Assembly (NCBI GenBank): GCA_023248615.1
Contig: JAHFEI010000013.1
Location: 8,207-15,820, forward strand
Source of the DNA: Nitrospinales bacterium
Lineage (GTDB): Bacteria > Nitrospinota_A > UBA7883 > JACRGQ01
DNA: 7,614 nucleotides
Direction of reading: 5' to 3'
The notes under the pieces were generated by a model, which made no database searches, had not been told where the DNA came from, and saw only the letters and a list, made by a program, of their open reading frames with translations. The first letter of the stretch is position 1, and each line of letters opens with the position of its first letter. Below are positions 1 through 5,169 of this stretch, in pieces. The position numbers were made by a program, and so were the translations under genes.

Positions 1-155
1 GCCAGGTAGGCCGCCGGAGAAAGGGAGTGGATAAAGTAAAAAACAAGCACACCCACCACCGAGCCTGCGGTTCCGGGAGCTATGGGACTATAGCCGCTAC
101 CGAAACCTGTGGCAAAAAACAGTACGGCCCTGTCCGCAAATGTCAGATTTTGCAT
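1..155 (-). CDS. pgpA: Phosphatidylglycerophosphatase A, 5' part only (cut by window edge)
   Basis: Reading the minus strand from the ATG at 155-153 gives 51 codons with no stop before the window edge. The product should dephosphorylate phosphatidylglycerophosphate to phosphatidylglycerol at the inner membrane. The visible N-terminus contains FATGFGSG (residues 14-21) and SPIAPGTAGS (23-32), which match the PgpA signature in which a glycine-rich stretch is followed by a PxAPGT motif. A hydrophobic segment follows (VVGVLVFYFIHSL, about 33-45), consistent with the first membrane helix of this family. The C-terminal two thirds lie outside the window, so integrity cannot be judged. An in-frame TTG two codons upstream is an alternative start, and a stop lies two codons above that. 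No Shine-Dalgarno sequence is visible. A TAGACT hexamer sits 6 nt before the ATG. The gene is divergent from acpP. The family call rests on the N-terminal motif alone. Confidence 0.82.
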   Translation of the reverse strand, partial: MQNLTFADRAVLFFATGFGSGYSPIAPGTAGSVVGVLVFYFIHSLSPAAYL

Positions 156-161
156 CCGCAA

Positions 162-170
162 AGTCTAACA
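162..170 (-). promoter_or_regulatory. -10-like element directly upstream of pgpA
   Basis: On the minus strand TGT-TAGACT reads as an extended -10 (TGn plus a TAnnnT hexamer at 167-162). Only 6 nt separate it from the pgpA ATG, so transcription would begin at or almost at the start codon. No convincing -35 is visible. The hexamer matches TATAAT at 4 of 6 positions, so on its own this is weak. It gains support because three other genes in the window show the same arrangement. Confidence 0.35.
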
Positions 171-259
171 CATCCCTAAATTTGTGGGTGTGCTGGGGCG
201 GCCATTCCTAATAATTCGGTCAAAAACCGCGTTATCTGTTAAAATATGCCAGAAAGTGC

Positions 260-288
260 TTCTCAATCGGACGCAAAATGATTACAAT
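260..288 (+). promoter_or_regulatory. Candidate sigma70-type promoter for the acpP cluster
   Basis: TTCTCA (260-265, 4 of 6 to TTGACA) is followed after 17 nt by TACAAT (283-288, 5 of 6 to TATAAT). Transcription would start near 295, leaving a leader of about 24 nt that contains the acpP ribosome binding site. A second -10-like TAAAAT at 240-245 lacks a good -35. The rest of 156-318 shows no gene in either strand. Confidence 0.42.
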
Positions 289-303
289 GAGCCGACTTTT
301 AAA

Positions 304-315
304 AGGAGACAAGGA
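304..315 (+). promoter_or_regulatory. Ribosome binding site deciding the acpP start
   Basis: AGGAG (304-308) and a second AAGGA (311-315) precede the ATG at 319. The first has the usual spacing of about 10 nt. This site fixes the 319 start, because the same frame stays open upstream to 184 and could be called too long. It is the clearest Shine-Dalgarno sequence in the window, as expected for a highly expressed gene. Confidence 0.8.
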
Positions 316-318
316 CAG

Positions 319-552
319 ATGAACGTAGAAGAGAAAGTAAAAGAGATTATCGCCGAGCAACTGGACGTGGACGCCGAGGAAGTTATTCCGGATGCTTCGT
401 TTATTGAAGACCTGGGCGCAGACTCGCTGGACACCGCAGAATTGGTGATGGCGTTTGAAGAGGCCTTCGATATAGAAATTTCCGATGATGATGCGGAAAA
501 AATCCAAAAGGTGAAAGACGCAGTGGACTACATAAAGGCCAAAAAGGGCTGA
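319..552 (+). CDS. acpP: Acyl carrier protein
   Basis: 77-residue acidic protein that carries growing acyl chains on a 4'-phosphopantetheine arm through all steps of type II fatty acid synthesis in the cytoplasm. The attachment motif is GADSLD at residues 33-38, with Ser36 as the modified residue. Helix II (DSLDTAELVMAFEEAFDIEI, 35-54) is the usual surface for partner enzymes. Length and charge are typical of the family. The start at 319 is chosen because it has a strong Shine-Dalgarno sequence and gives the canonical N-terminus MNVEEKVKEII. The frame stays open upstream to 184, but that extension is not ACP-like. fabF starts 10 nt after the stop, the common acpP-fabF order. Holo-ACP formation depends on CoA, which links this gene to coaX on the opposite strand. 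Identity is not in doubt. Confidence 0.97.
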   Translation: MNVEEKVKEIIAEQLDVDAEEVIPDASFIEDLGADSLDTAELVMAFEEAFDIEISDDDAEKIQKVKDAVDYIKAKKG

Positions 553-562
553 TAGCCGCATA

Positions 563-1801
563 ATGGCACGAAGAGTTGTAGTTACCGGCTTAGGGACGGT
601 GTCCCCGCTGGGAAACTCCGTAGCCGAAACGTGGGAAGGGATAAAGGCCGGTAAAAACGGCGTTGGCTCCATCACCCGCTTTGACGCGAAGGATTATCCG
701 GTCACGTTCGCCGCAGAGGTCCGGGGGTTCGATCCGCTCCCATGGATTTCCAAAAAAGAACTCAAGAAGATGGACCTGTTCATACAGTACGCCGTCGCCG
801 CCGCCTTCATGGCGCTGGAAGATTCCGGCCTGAAAATCGATGCATCCATCGCCGAACGTGTCGGCGTTATTGTCGGCTCCGGCATAGGCGGCCTTCCTGC
901 CATCGAGGAGTACCACAAGGTGCTAATGGAAAAGGGGCCGCGCCGCGTTACCCCGTTCTTCATCCCTATGGTTATCAACAACATGGCCAGCGGGAACATT
1001 TCCATAATGTCCGGCGCAAAGGGGCCGAACTCGTGCATAACTACCGCATGCGCCACCGGCACCCACGCCATCGGCGATTCCATGCGGATAATCGCCCGTG
1101 GCGAGGCGGATGTAATGATATGCGGCGGCGCGGAATCGGTTATCTGCCCCACAGCCGTTGCGGGGTTTGCCGCCGCGCGGGCTCTTTCCACGCGTAATGA
1201 CGACCCGGCCCATGCCTGCCGCCCATTCGACAAGGATCGCGACGGGTTTGTGCTGGGCGAAGGCTCCGGCGTATTGATACTGGAAGAATATGAACATGCC
1301 AGGAATCGCGGCGCAAAAATCTACTGCGAAGCGGTGGGCTACGCCATGACGGGCGATGCCTTCCACATGACGTCGCCACCGCCGGAAGGCGAAGGCGCGG
1401 CGCGATGCATGGCCAAGGCGCTGGCAGACGCAAACATGAAGCCGGAGGAAGTGGATTACATCAACGCCCACGCCACATCCACCATTGCGGACGCCATAGA
1501 GACCAAGGCCATTAAATCGGTCTTCGGCGAACACGCCTATAAACTTGCCATATCCAGCACCAAATCCATGACTGGCCACCTGTTGGGCGCCGCCGGTGGC
1601 GTGGAAGCAGTGCTTACCGCCAAGACAATTGAAGAGGGGATTTTACCCCCGACCATCAACCTAGAAAACCAGGACCCGGAATGCGACCTGTACTGCGTGC
1701 CCAACAGGGCGGAGAAACGCGAAGTGAGAGCCGCCCTTTCAAATTCGTTCGGGTTCGGCGGCACCAACGCCGCTATCGTTATGCGCAAAATAACGGACTG
1801 A
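563..1801 (+). CDS. fabF: Beta-ketoacyl-ACP synthase II
   Basis: 412-residue condensing enzyme that joins malonyl-ACP to an acyl-ACP, releasing CO2 and extending the chain by two carbons. It has the thiolase fold with the full KAS I/II active site: nucleophile Cys163 in TTACATGTHAIG, His303 in NAHATST, Lys334 and His339 in STKSMTGHLLGAAG, and the C-terminal GFGGTNAA loop (397-404). His303 and His339 identify the Cys-His-His class, not a FabH-type enzyme. Length is normal for FabF. The active-site His loop reads NAHATSTIAD where many homologues have NAHGTSTPxGD. This is a modest variation that keeps the His and Thr residues. Only a weak AAGGG lies about 14 nt upstream, so translation may depend partly on coupling to acpP. 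The stop overlaps the rnc ATG by one base. FabF is preferred over FabB by similarity and by the acpP neighbour. Confidence 0.96.
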   Translation: MARRVVVTGLGTVSPLGNSVAETWEGIKAGKNGVGSITRFDAKDYPVTFAAEVRGFDPLPWISKKELKKMDLFIQYAVAAAFMALEDSGLKIDASIAERVGVIVGSGIGGLPAIEEYHKVLMEKGPRRVTPFFIPMVINNMASGNISIMSGAKGPNSCITTACATGTHAIGDSMRIIARGEADVMICGGAESVICPTAVAGFAAARALSTRNDDPAHACRPFDKDRDGFVLGEGSGVLILEEYEHARNRGAKIYCEAVGYAMTGDAFHMTSPPPEGEGAARCMAKALADANMKPEEVDYINAHATSTIADAIETKAIKSVFGEHAYKLAISSTKSMTGHLLGAAGGVEAVLTAKTIEEGILPPTINLENQDPECDLYCVPNRAEKREVRAALSNSFGFGGTNAAIVMRKITD

Positions 1802-2652
1802 TGTTTTTCCTAGGCAGAAAAAAACTCAGCCCCCCTAACGCAGAACGCGAAAGGATGCTGAAAGAATTTGAAAAAAAGATAGGCTACCGGTTCCGCAACA
1901 TAAACATCCTCAACATCGCGCTTACACACCCATCCTTCCTGCACGAAAACCAGATAAAGGATGAAGAGCATTACGAGCGGATGGAATTCCTAGGCGACTC
2001 CGTACTGGGGCTTATCGTCTGCCAGCATATCTATAACGAATTCCCGGATTATGACGAAGGCGGCCTGTCCGATATCAAAAGCCATGTGGTCAGCGAGAAG
2101 CACCTTTCCGCCATCGCAAAGCGCATGGAGATAGGGAAATATATCCGCTTTGGCGCGGGCGAGGCGCGCACAGGCGGACGGCGGAAAAATTCCATACTTG
2201 CAAACGCATTCGAAGGCGTACTGGGCGCAATCTTCCTGGACGGCGGCTTTGAAAAGGCGAAAAAATACCTGCTCAAATTTTCCAAGGACGATATCGTGAT
2301 GCACCCGCCCGACAGGGAATCGTCAAACTACAAGGGGATTTTACAAAAATACTGCCAAACATATTTAAATACCGACCCCAACTACCGCGTGGTGGGGGAA
2401 AAGGGGCCGTCCCACCATCGGAAATTCCAAATGGAAGTATGGGCAAAAGACACCAAGCTGGGAAGCGGCGAAGGGAAATCCAAAAAAGAGGCGGAACAAA
2501 ACGCCGCCGCAAAAAGCATACATTTTTTTGAAAGCCCGGAGTTTCGCGAAAAGCACGACCTCGCAGATCCGCCGCTTTCGGGAAATAAGCGACGGCGGAA
2601 AAACTGGAGCGCCGCCGCCAACGAAAACGAAGAATCCAAGCAAGACTATTGA
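1801..2652 (+). CDS. rnc: Ribonuclease III
   Basis: 283-residue double-strand-specific endoribonuclease that processes rRNA precursors and structured mRNAs. The nuclease domain spans about 20-165, with signature ERMEFLGDSVLG (59-70) giving Glu59, Glu62 and Asp66. The second metal-binding block SILANAFEGVLGAIFLD (131-147) gives Glu138, but Asn135 stands where E. coli has catalytic Asp114. The dsRNA-binding domain runs about 176-244 and ends in the conserved KSKKEAEQNAAAKS helix. An extra tail of about 40 residues (245-283) includes KRRRK at 263-267 and an Asn/Glu-rich end. This makes the protein longer than the roughly 226 residues of E. coli. The ATG at 1801 overlaps the fabF stop (TGATG) and has no Shine-Dalgarno sequence, so translational coupling is likely. 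Identity is firm. Full catalytic activity is probable because the other acidic residues are intact. Confidence 0.96.
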   Translation: MFFLGRKKLSPPNAERERMLKEFEKKIGYRFRNINILNIALTHPSFLHENQIKDEEHYERMEFLGDSVLGLIVCQHIYNEFPDYDEGGLSDIKSHVVSEKHLSAIAKRMEIGKYIRFGAGEARTGGRRKNSILANAFEGVLGAIFLDGGFEKAKKYLLKFSKDDIVMHPPDRESSNYKGILQKYCQTYLNTDPNYRVVGEKGPSHHRKFQMEVWAKDTKLGSGEGKSKKEAEQNAAAKSIHFFESPEFREKHDLADPPLSGNKRRRKNWSAAANENEESKQDY

Positions 2653-3290
2653 TATCGCTTCGCGTTAACGAAATTTTCCATTCCCTGCAGGGAGAGACAA
2701 CACGCACCGGCATCCCCACTGTATTCATACGCCTAACTGGCTGTAACCTTCGCTGCGGATATTGCGATACCTCCTATGCCTACGATGAAGGTAACGTAAT
2801 GCCGATGGATGAAATCACGGCTCGCGTAGCCGCATACAAATGCCGCACGGTGGAAATAACCGGGGGAGAACCTATGGCGCAACAAGGTACGCCGGAACTC
2901 GCCCAGCGGTTGCTTTCGCTCGGCTATCACATAATGATAGAAACCAACGGCACGTACGACCTTTCCATCCTGCCGCCGGAGACGGTAAAAATCGTGGATA
3001 TAAAATGTCCCGGTAGTGGCGAAGCGGGGAAATTCCACTACGCTAACCTTGAGGGTTTGGCACGGGAGGACGAAATAAAATTTGTCATCTGCTCAAAACA
3101 GGATTTCGACTGGGCGCTGGGAGAAGTGGAATCGCACAACCTCGCCGCCATCTGCACGGTTAATATCGCCCCCGTAGCCGGATTGGTGCAACCAGCGCAA
3201 GCCGCCGAATGGATTTTGCAAAGCGGGAAAAACCTGCGCCTGAACCTGCAACTCCACAAAATCATATGGGGCGACAAACGCGGCGTGTAA
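2649..3290 (+). CDS. queE: 7-carboxy-7-deazaguanine synthase (radical SAM)
   Basis: 213-residue radical SAM enzyme converting 6-carboxytetrahydropterin to 7-carboxy-7-deazaguanine in the queuosine (tRNA modification) pathway. The [4Fe-4S] motif CxxxCxxC is Cys32, Cys36 and Cys39 in TGCNLRCGYCDTSY. Thr41 follows in the CDT motif, where QueE uses a threonine for its magnesium ion. TGGEP (71-75) is the SAM-binding GGE motif. ETNGT (98-102), DIKCPGSGE (117-125) and the C-terminal RLNLQLHKIIW (197-207) are QueE hallmarks, as is the opening VNEIFHSLQGE. The best start is TTG at 2649, because it gives the standard N-terminus and the next Met codons fall after the cluster motif. TTG overlaps the rnc stop by 4 nt (TTGA), and no Shine-Dalgarno is visible. 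No queC, queD or queF lies in the window. A role in another 7-deazapurine pathway is possible but nothing here supports it. Confidence 0.92.
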   Translation: MISLRVNEIFHSLQGETTRTGIPTVFIRLTGCNLRCGYCDTSYAYDEGNVMPMDEITARVAAYKCRTVEITGGEPMAQQGTPELAQRLLSLGYHIMIETNGTYDLSILPPETVKIVDIKCPGSGEAGKFHYANLEGLAREDEIKFVICSKQDFDWALGEVESHNLAAICTVNIAPVAGLVQPAQAAEWILQSGKNLRLNLQLHKIIWGDKRGV

Positions 3291-3350
3291 TCCCCACAAA
3301 TAAGCGCCCCTTGCATCTTTCGTCATCCCTGAAAGTGCGCGCCCCCCACT

Positions 3351-3505
3351 TGTCATTCCGTGCTTGACACGGCAAGCCGCCATGGTCGGCGGCAGTCCAT
3401 TGCCCATCTTGGGGCAATGGGAATCCAGGTTTTTGTTTCCCGCTTTTTACTCCGTGCCGGGCGTGAGCATCCGAAGCCTGGATTCCCGCGTGCGCGAGAA
3501 TGACA
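3351..3505. repeat. Dispersed-type palindromic repeat A, with internal hairpins
   Basis: Outer arms TGTCATTC (3351-3358) and GAATGACA (3498-3505) are perfect inverted repeats. Inner arms GGGAATCCAGG (3419-3429) and CCTGGATTCCC (3477-3487) form an 11-bp perfect inverted repeat. Between the left arms sit three small hairpins in a row: CCGTG/CACGG (3358-3372), GCCGCC/GGCGGC (3376-3393) and CCATTGCCC/GGGCAATGG (3397-3420). The GTCATTC and GGAATCCAG words are typical of short non-coding repeats scattered through many proteobacterial genomes. That this copy is one of many is inferred, because only one copy is in the window. It lies in the gap between convergent queE and coaX. Confidence 0.75.
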
Positions 3506-3513
3506 GTTTTTTT
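3482..3513 (+). terminator. Candidate intrinsic terminator of the acpP-queE cluster
   Basis: ATTC-CGC (3482-3489, one mismatch base at 3486) pairs with GCG-GAAT (3494-3501) around a GTGC loop. Five bases later comes a run of seven T (3507-3513). The hairpin is the right end of repeat A, so the repeat seems to double as a terminator. It lies about 190 nt past the queE stop. The T-run points to plus-strand termination only. No equivalent T-run is seen for coaX on the minus strand. Confidence 0.5.
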
Positions 3514-3516
3514 ATA

Positions 3517-3583
3517 GTCATTCTGAGCGTAGCGAAGAATCTCCCTTAACCGGGTGAGACCCTTCGCCGAGGCTCAGGATGAC
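3517..3583. repeat. Dispersed-type palindromic repeat B
   Basis: GTCATTCTGAGC (3517-3528) is inverted at GCTCAGGATGAC (3572-3583) with 11 of 12 matches, and GCGAAG (3532-3537) is inverted at CTTCGC (3562-3567). The whole folds into one long imperfect stem with a short AT/GC-mixed loop around 3543-3555. The word series CATTCTGAGC...GCGAAGAATCTC is a form I recognise as a common scattered intergenic repeat in diverse bacterial genomes. Copy number in this genome cannot be seen here. It begins 11 nt after repeat A and shares only the outer GTCATTC word with it. It could also slow or end coaX transcripts from the other side. Confidence 0.72.
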
Positions 3584-3620
3584 GGGGAACATTCGGGATT
3601 ACAGGGGGCAAGCTGGCTCC

Positions 3621-4385
3621 TTAGCCGTTTCTTTTGAAAATTTCGGCTAGGCCGAAGAGTGTCAAATCCGGCTCCACTTTTTCTATCGTCTCGGACACTT
3701 CGTTAAGCCATTCGCTTTGGCCGCCGGTGGCTATAACTTTGGGTACGCCTTCCATCTCCAGCTTCATTTTTTTCACTATGGTGTCCACCATTCCCGCAAA
3801 GCCGTACACCGCGCCGGACTGCATGCTGGCAATGGTATTTTTCCCTATGACCTTCTGCGGTTTTTCCAGCCGCACCTGCGGCAGTTGCGCCGCCTTTTTA
3901 AAAAGCGACAGCATGGAGGTCTCTATCCCCGGCGCAATAACCCCGCCCATATATTCCCCCTTTGCGGATACGGCGTCGAACGTAATAGCCGTACCCAAAT
4001 CGACAATAATCAGCGGCCCGCCATGTCGCACGAACCCGCCCACGGCGTTTGCTATCCTGTCCGCCCCCACCTCGCGCGGGTTCTCGTACAAAATGCTGAT
4101 GCCGGTTTTAATGCCCGGCCCAACCACCAAGGCAACTACGCCGAACGTGCGCCGCGCGATATCTATGTACCCGGAAGTGACAGTAGGCACCACGCTACAG
4201 ATGATGACGTGTTCCACCTCTTTTCTCTCCACCCCGCACTCGCGCAGAAGGGACGAAATCTTCAGTGATGTCTCATCCGCAGTCTCCATGTTGTTGGTGA
4301 CATACCGGAATTTGTGTTTGAGGTCGGAGCCATCGAAAACTCCGGCGACGGTATTTGTATTCCCAATATCTATCGCTAATAGCAT
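3621..4385 (-). CDS. coaX: Type III pantothenate kinase
   Basis: 254-residue cytoplasmic kinase that phosphorylates pantothenate with ATP, the first step of CoA synthesis. Family motifs of the acetate/sugar-kinase-type fold are present in order: phosphate-binding DIGNTNT (6-12) with Asp6, VGADR (106-110) with the catalytic-base candidate Asp109, DLGTAITFD (129-137), GGVIAPG (147-153) and ATGG (219-222). Length fits the family. Type III enzymes are known for needing a monovalent cation and for not being inhibited by CoA. I chose the ATG at 4385: it gives MLLAIDIGNTNT and has GGAG 8 nt upstream. A TTG at 4400 would add five residues. The start lies one base after the birA stop (TGAAATG), so the two are translationally coupled. 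birA-coaX pairs, and even fusions, are known in other bacteria. Confidence 0.95.
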   Translation of the reverse strand: MLLAIDIGNTNTVAGVFDGSDLKHKFRYVTNNMETADETSLKISSLLRECGVERKEVEHVIICSVVPTVTSGYIDIARRTFGVVALVVGPGIKTGISILYENPREVGADRIANAVGGFVRHGGPLIIVDLGTAITFDAVSAKGEYMGGVIAPGIETSMLSLFKKAAQLPQVRLEKPQKVIGKNTIASMQSGAVYGFAGMVDTIVKKMKLEMEGVPKVIATGGQSEWLNEVSETIEKVEPDLTLFGLAEIFKRNG

Positions 4386-4386
4386 T

Positions 4387-5169
4387 TCAGCCGCTCCCAA
4401 ACAAAATATCCCCGGCAGTCACGTGGCGCATTCCGTCCGCCGTTTCCACCAGCAATGCGCCGCCGCCGTCTATCCCGCGAGCGATGCCTTCCACGGCAGG
4501 CGCAATATTTTTCACGCTCACCATCCTGCCGAGCGTGCAATCCATCTCCCGCCATTCGTCCAGCATTTGCGCCAACCCGCCGTTTTTTAAAGCGTCCAGT
4601 TGCCGCTCCAGCGAATTCAAGACCGCCGAGGCGGCCTGCTCCCTTCCACAAGAAAGGCCGAGTTGCCTTAAGCTTACCGCCGTTTTGGCCAATTCCTGCG
4701 GGAAAAACTCCTGCTCCAGGTTAACGCCGATGCCGATAAGCAACATCGGATTACGGCCTCCCTCCCCGGTTTTCAGCTCCACCAATATGCCACCGACTTT
4801 CTTGCCGGAAACTTTCCCGGAAAAAATATCGTTGGGATATTTCAGGAAAAACTGCCTCCCGCATACGCCGCCCAGTCCCTTAGCCACCGCCACGCCAGCC
4901 GCCAACGTAAGCGGCCCCACATCTTTTATAAGGCCGTCCACCGCCACCGCCGCCGTAAGGCACAGCCCCCCGGCAGAATGCCACACACGGTTAAACCTTC
5001 CTTTGCCTGCCGTTTGCCGTCCGGCAATTATCGCCATGCCGTCCGCCAGGGTCCCGGCAGAAAACATCCGGGCGGCAAGGGCGTTGGTGGAATCCACCTC
5101 GTCCACAACCAGAAGCGCACGCCCAAGCATCCGCGTGGAGAGTAGCGCGGAAATTTTTTCCTTATCCAT
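4387..5169 (-). CDS. birA: Biotin-[acetyl-CoA carboxylase] ligase, without HTH domain
   Basis: 260-residue enzyme that activates biotin as biotinyl-AMP and transfers it to the lysine of the biotin carboxyl carrier protein of acetyl-CoA carboxylase. Visible motifs: EVDSTN (24-29), the adenylate loop QTAGKGRFNRVWHS (52-65), KYPNDI (110-115), KKVGGILVE (123-131, with the catalytic-lysine region) and GIGVN (146-150). A C-terminal SH3-like domain covers about 213-256. The loop reads GKGRFNR where E. coli has GRGRRGR, a modest change. The ATG at 5169 has GGAG 8 nt upstream (5178-5181) and overlaps the preceding gene by 8 nt. The frame is open to 5283, but that extension lies inside the upstream gene and looks non-native. 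No N-terminal winged helix is present, so this form probably does not repress transcription as E. coli BirA does. Confidence 0.94.
   Translation of the reverse strand: MDKEKISALLSTRMLGRALLVVDEVDSTNALAARMFSAGTLADGMAIIAGRQTAGKGRFNRVWHSAGGLCLTAAVAVDGLIKDVGPLTLAAGVAVAKGLGGVCGRQFFLKYPNDIFSGKVSGKKVGGILVELKTGEGGRNPMLLIGIGVNLEQEFFPQELAKTAVSLRQLGLSCGREQAASAVLNSLERQLDALKNGGLAQMLDEWREMDCTLGRMVSVKNIAPAVEGIARGIDGGGALLVETADGMRHVTAGDILFGSG

Noticed and set aside
46..194. 11-bp inverted repeat AGCACACCCAC (46-56) and GTGGGTGTGCT (184-194)
   Set aside because: Several 11-bp matches are expected by chance in a window of this size, and one arm is inside the pgpA coding region.
184..318. Upstream extension of the acpP frame to a GTG at 184
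   Set aside because: The extension is not ACP-like and would skip the strong Shine-Dalgarno at 304-315. The true start is 319.
923..1579. Minus-strand open frame of 218 codons opposite fabF
   Set aside because: It is a mirror of GC-biased codons in fabF, with no recognisable domain or ribosome site.
3364..3549. 61-codon plus-strand open frame in the queE-coaX gap
   Set aside because: It lies almost wholly within the two palindromic repeats and its sequence is just the translated repeat words.
3291..3620. CRISPR array, IS element or tRNA in the repeat-rich gap
   Set aside because: There are no regularly spaced direct repeats, no transposase frame and no cloverleaf with a CCA end. The structure is two palindromic elements only.
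3634..4590. Long plus-strand open frame of 318 codons opposite coaX and the end of birA
   Set aside because: Its product is rich in Ser, Pro and Thr with no family motif, while the other strand encodes a fully motif-complete coaX. It is a shadow frame.
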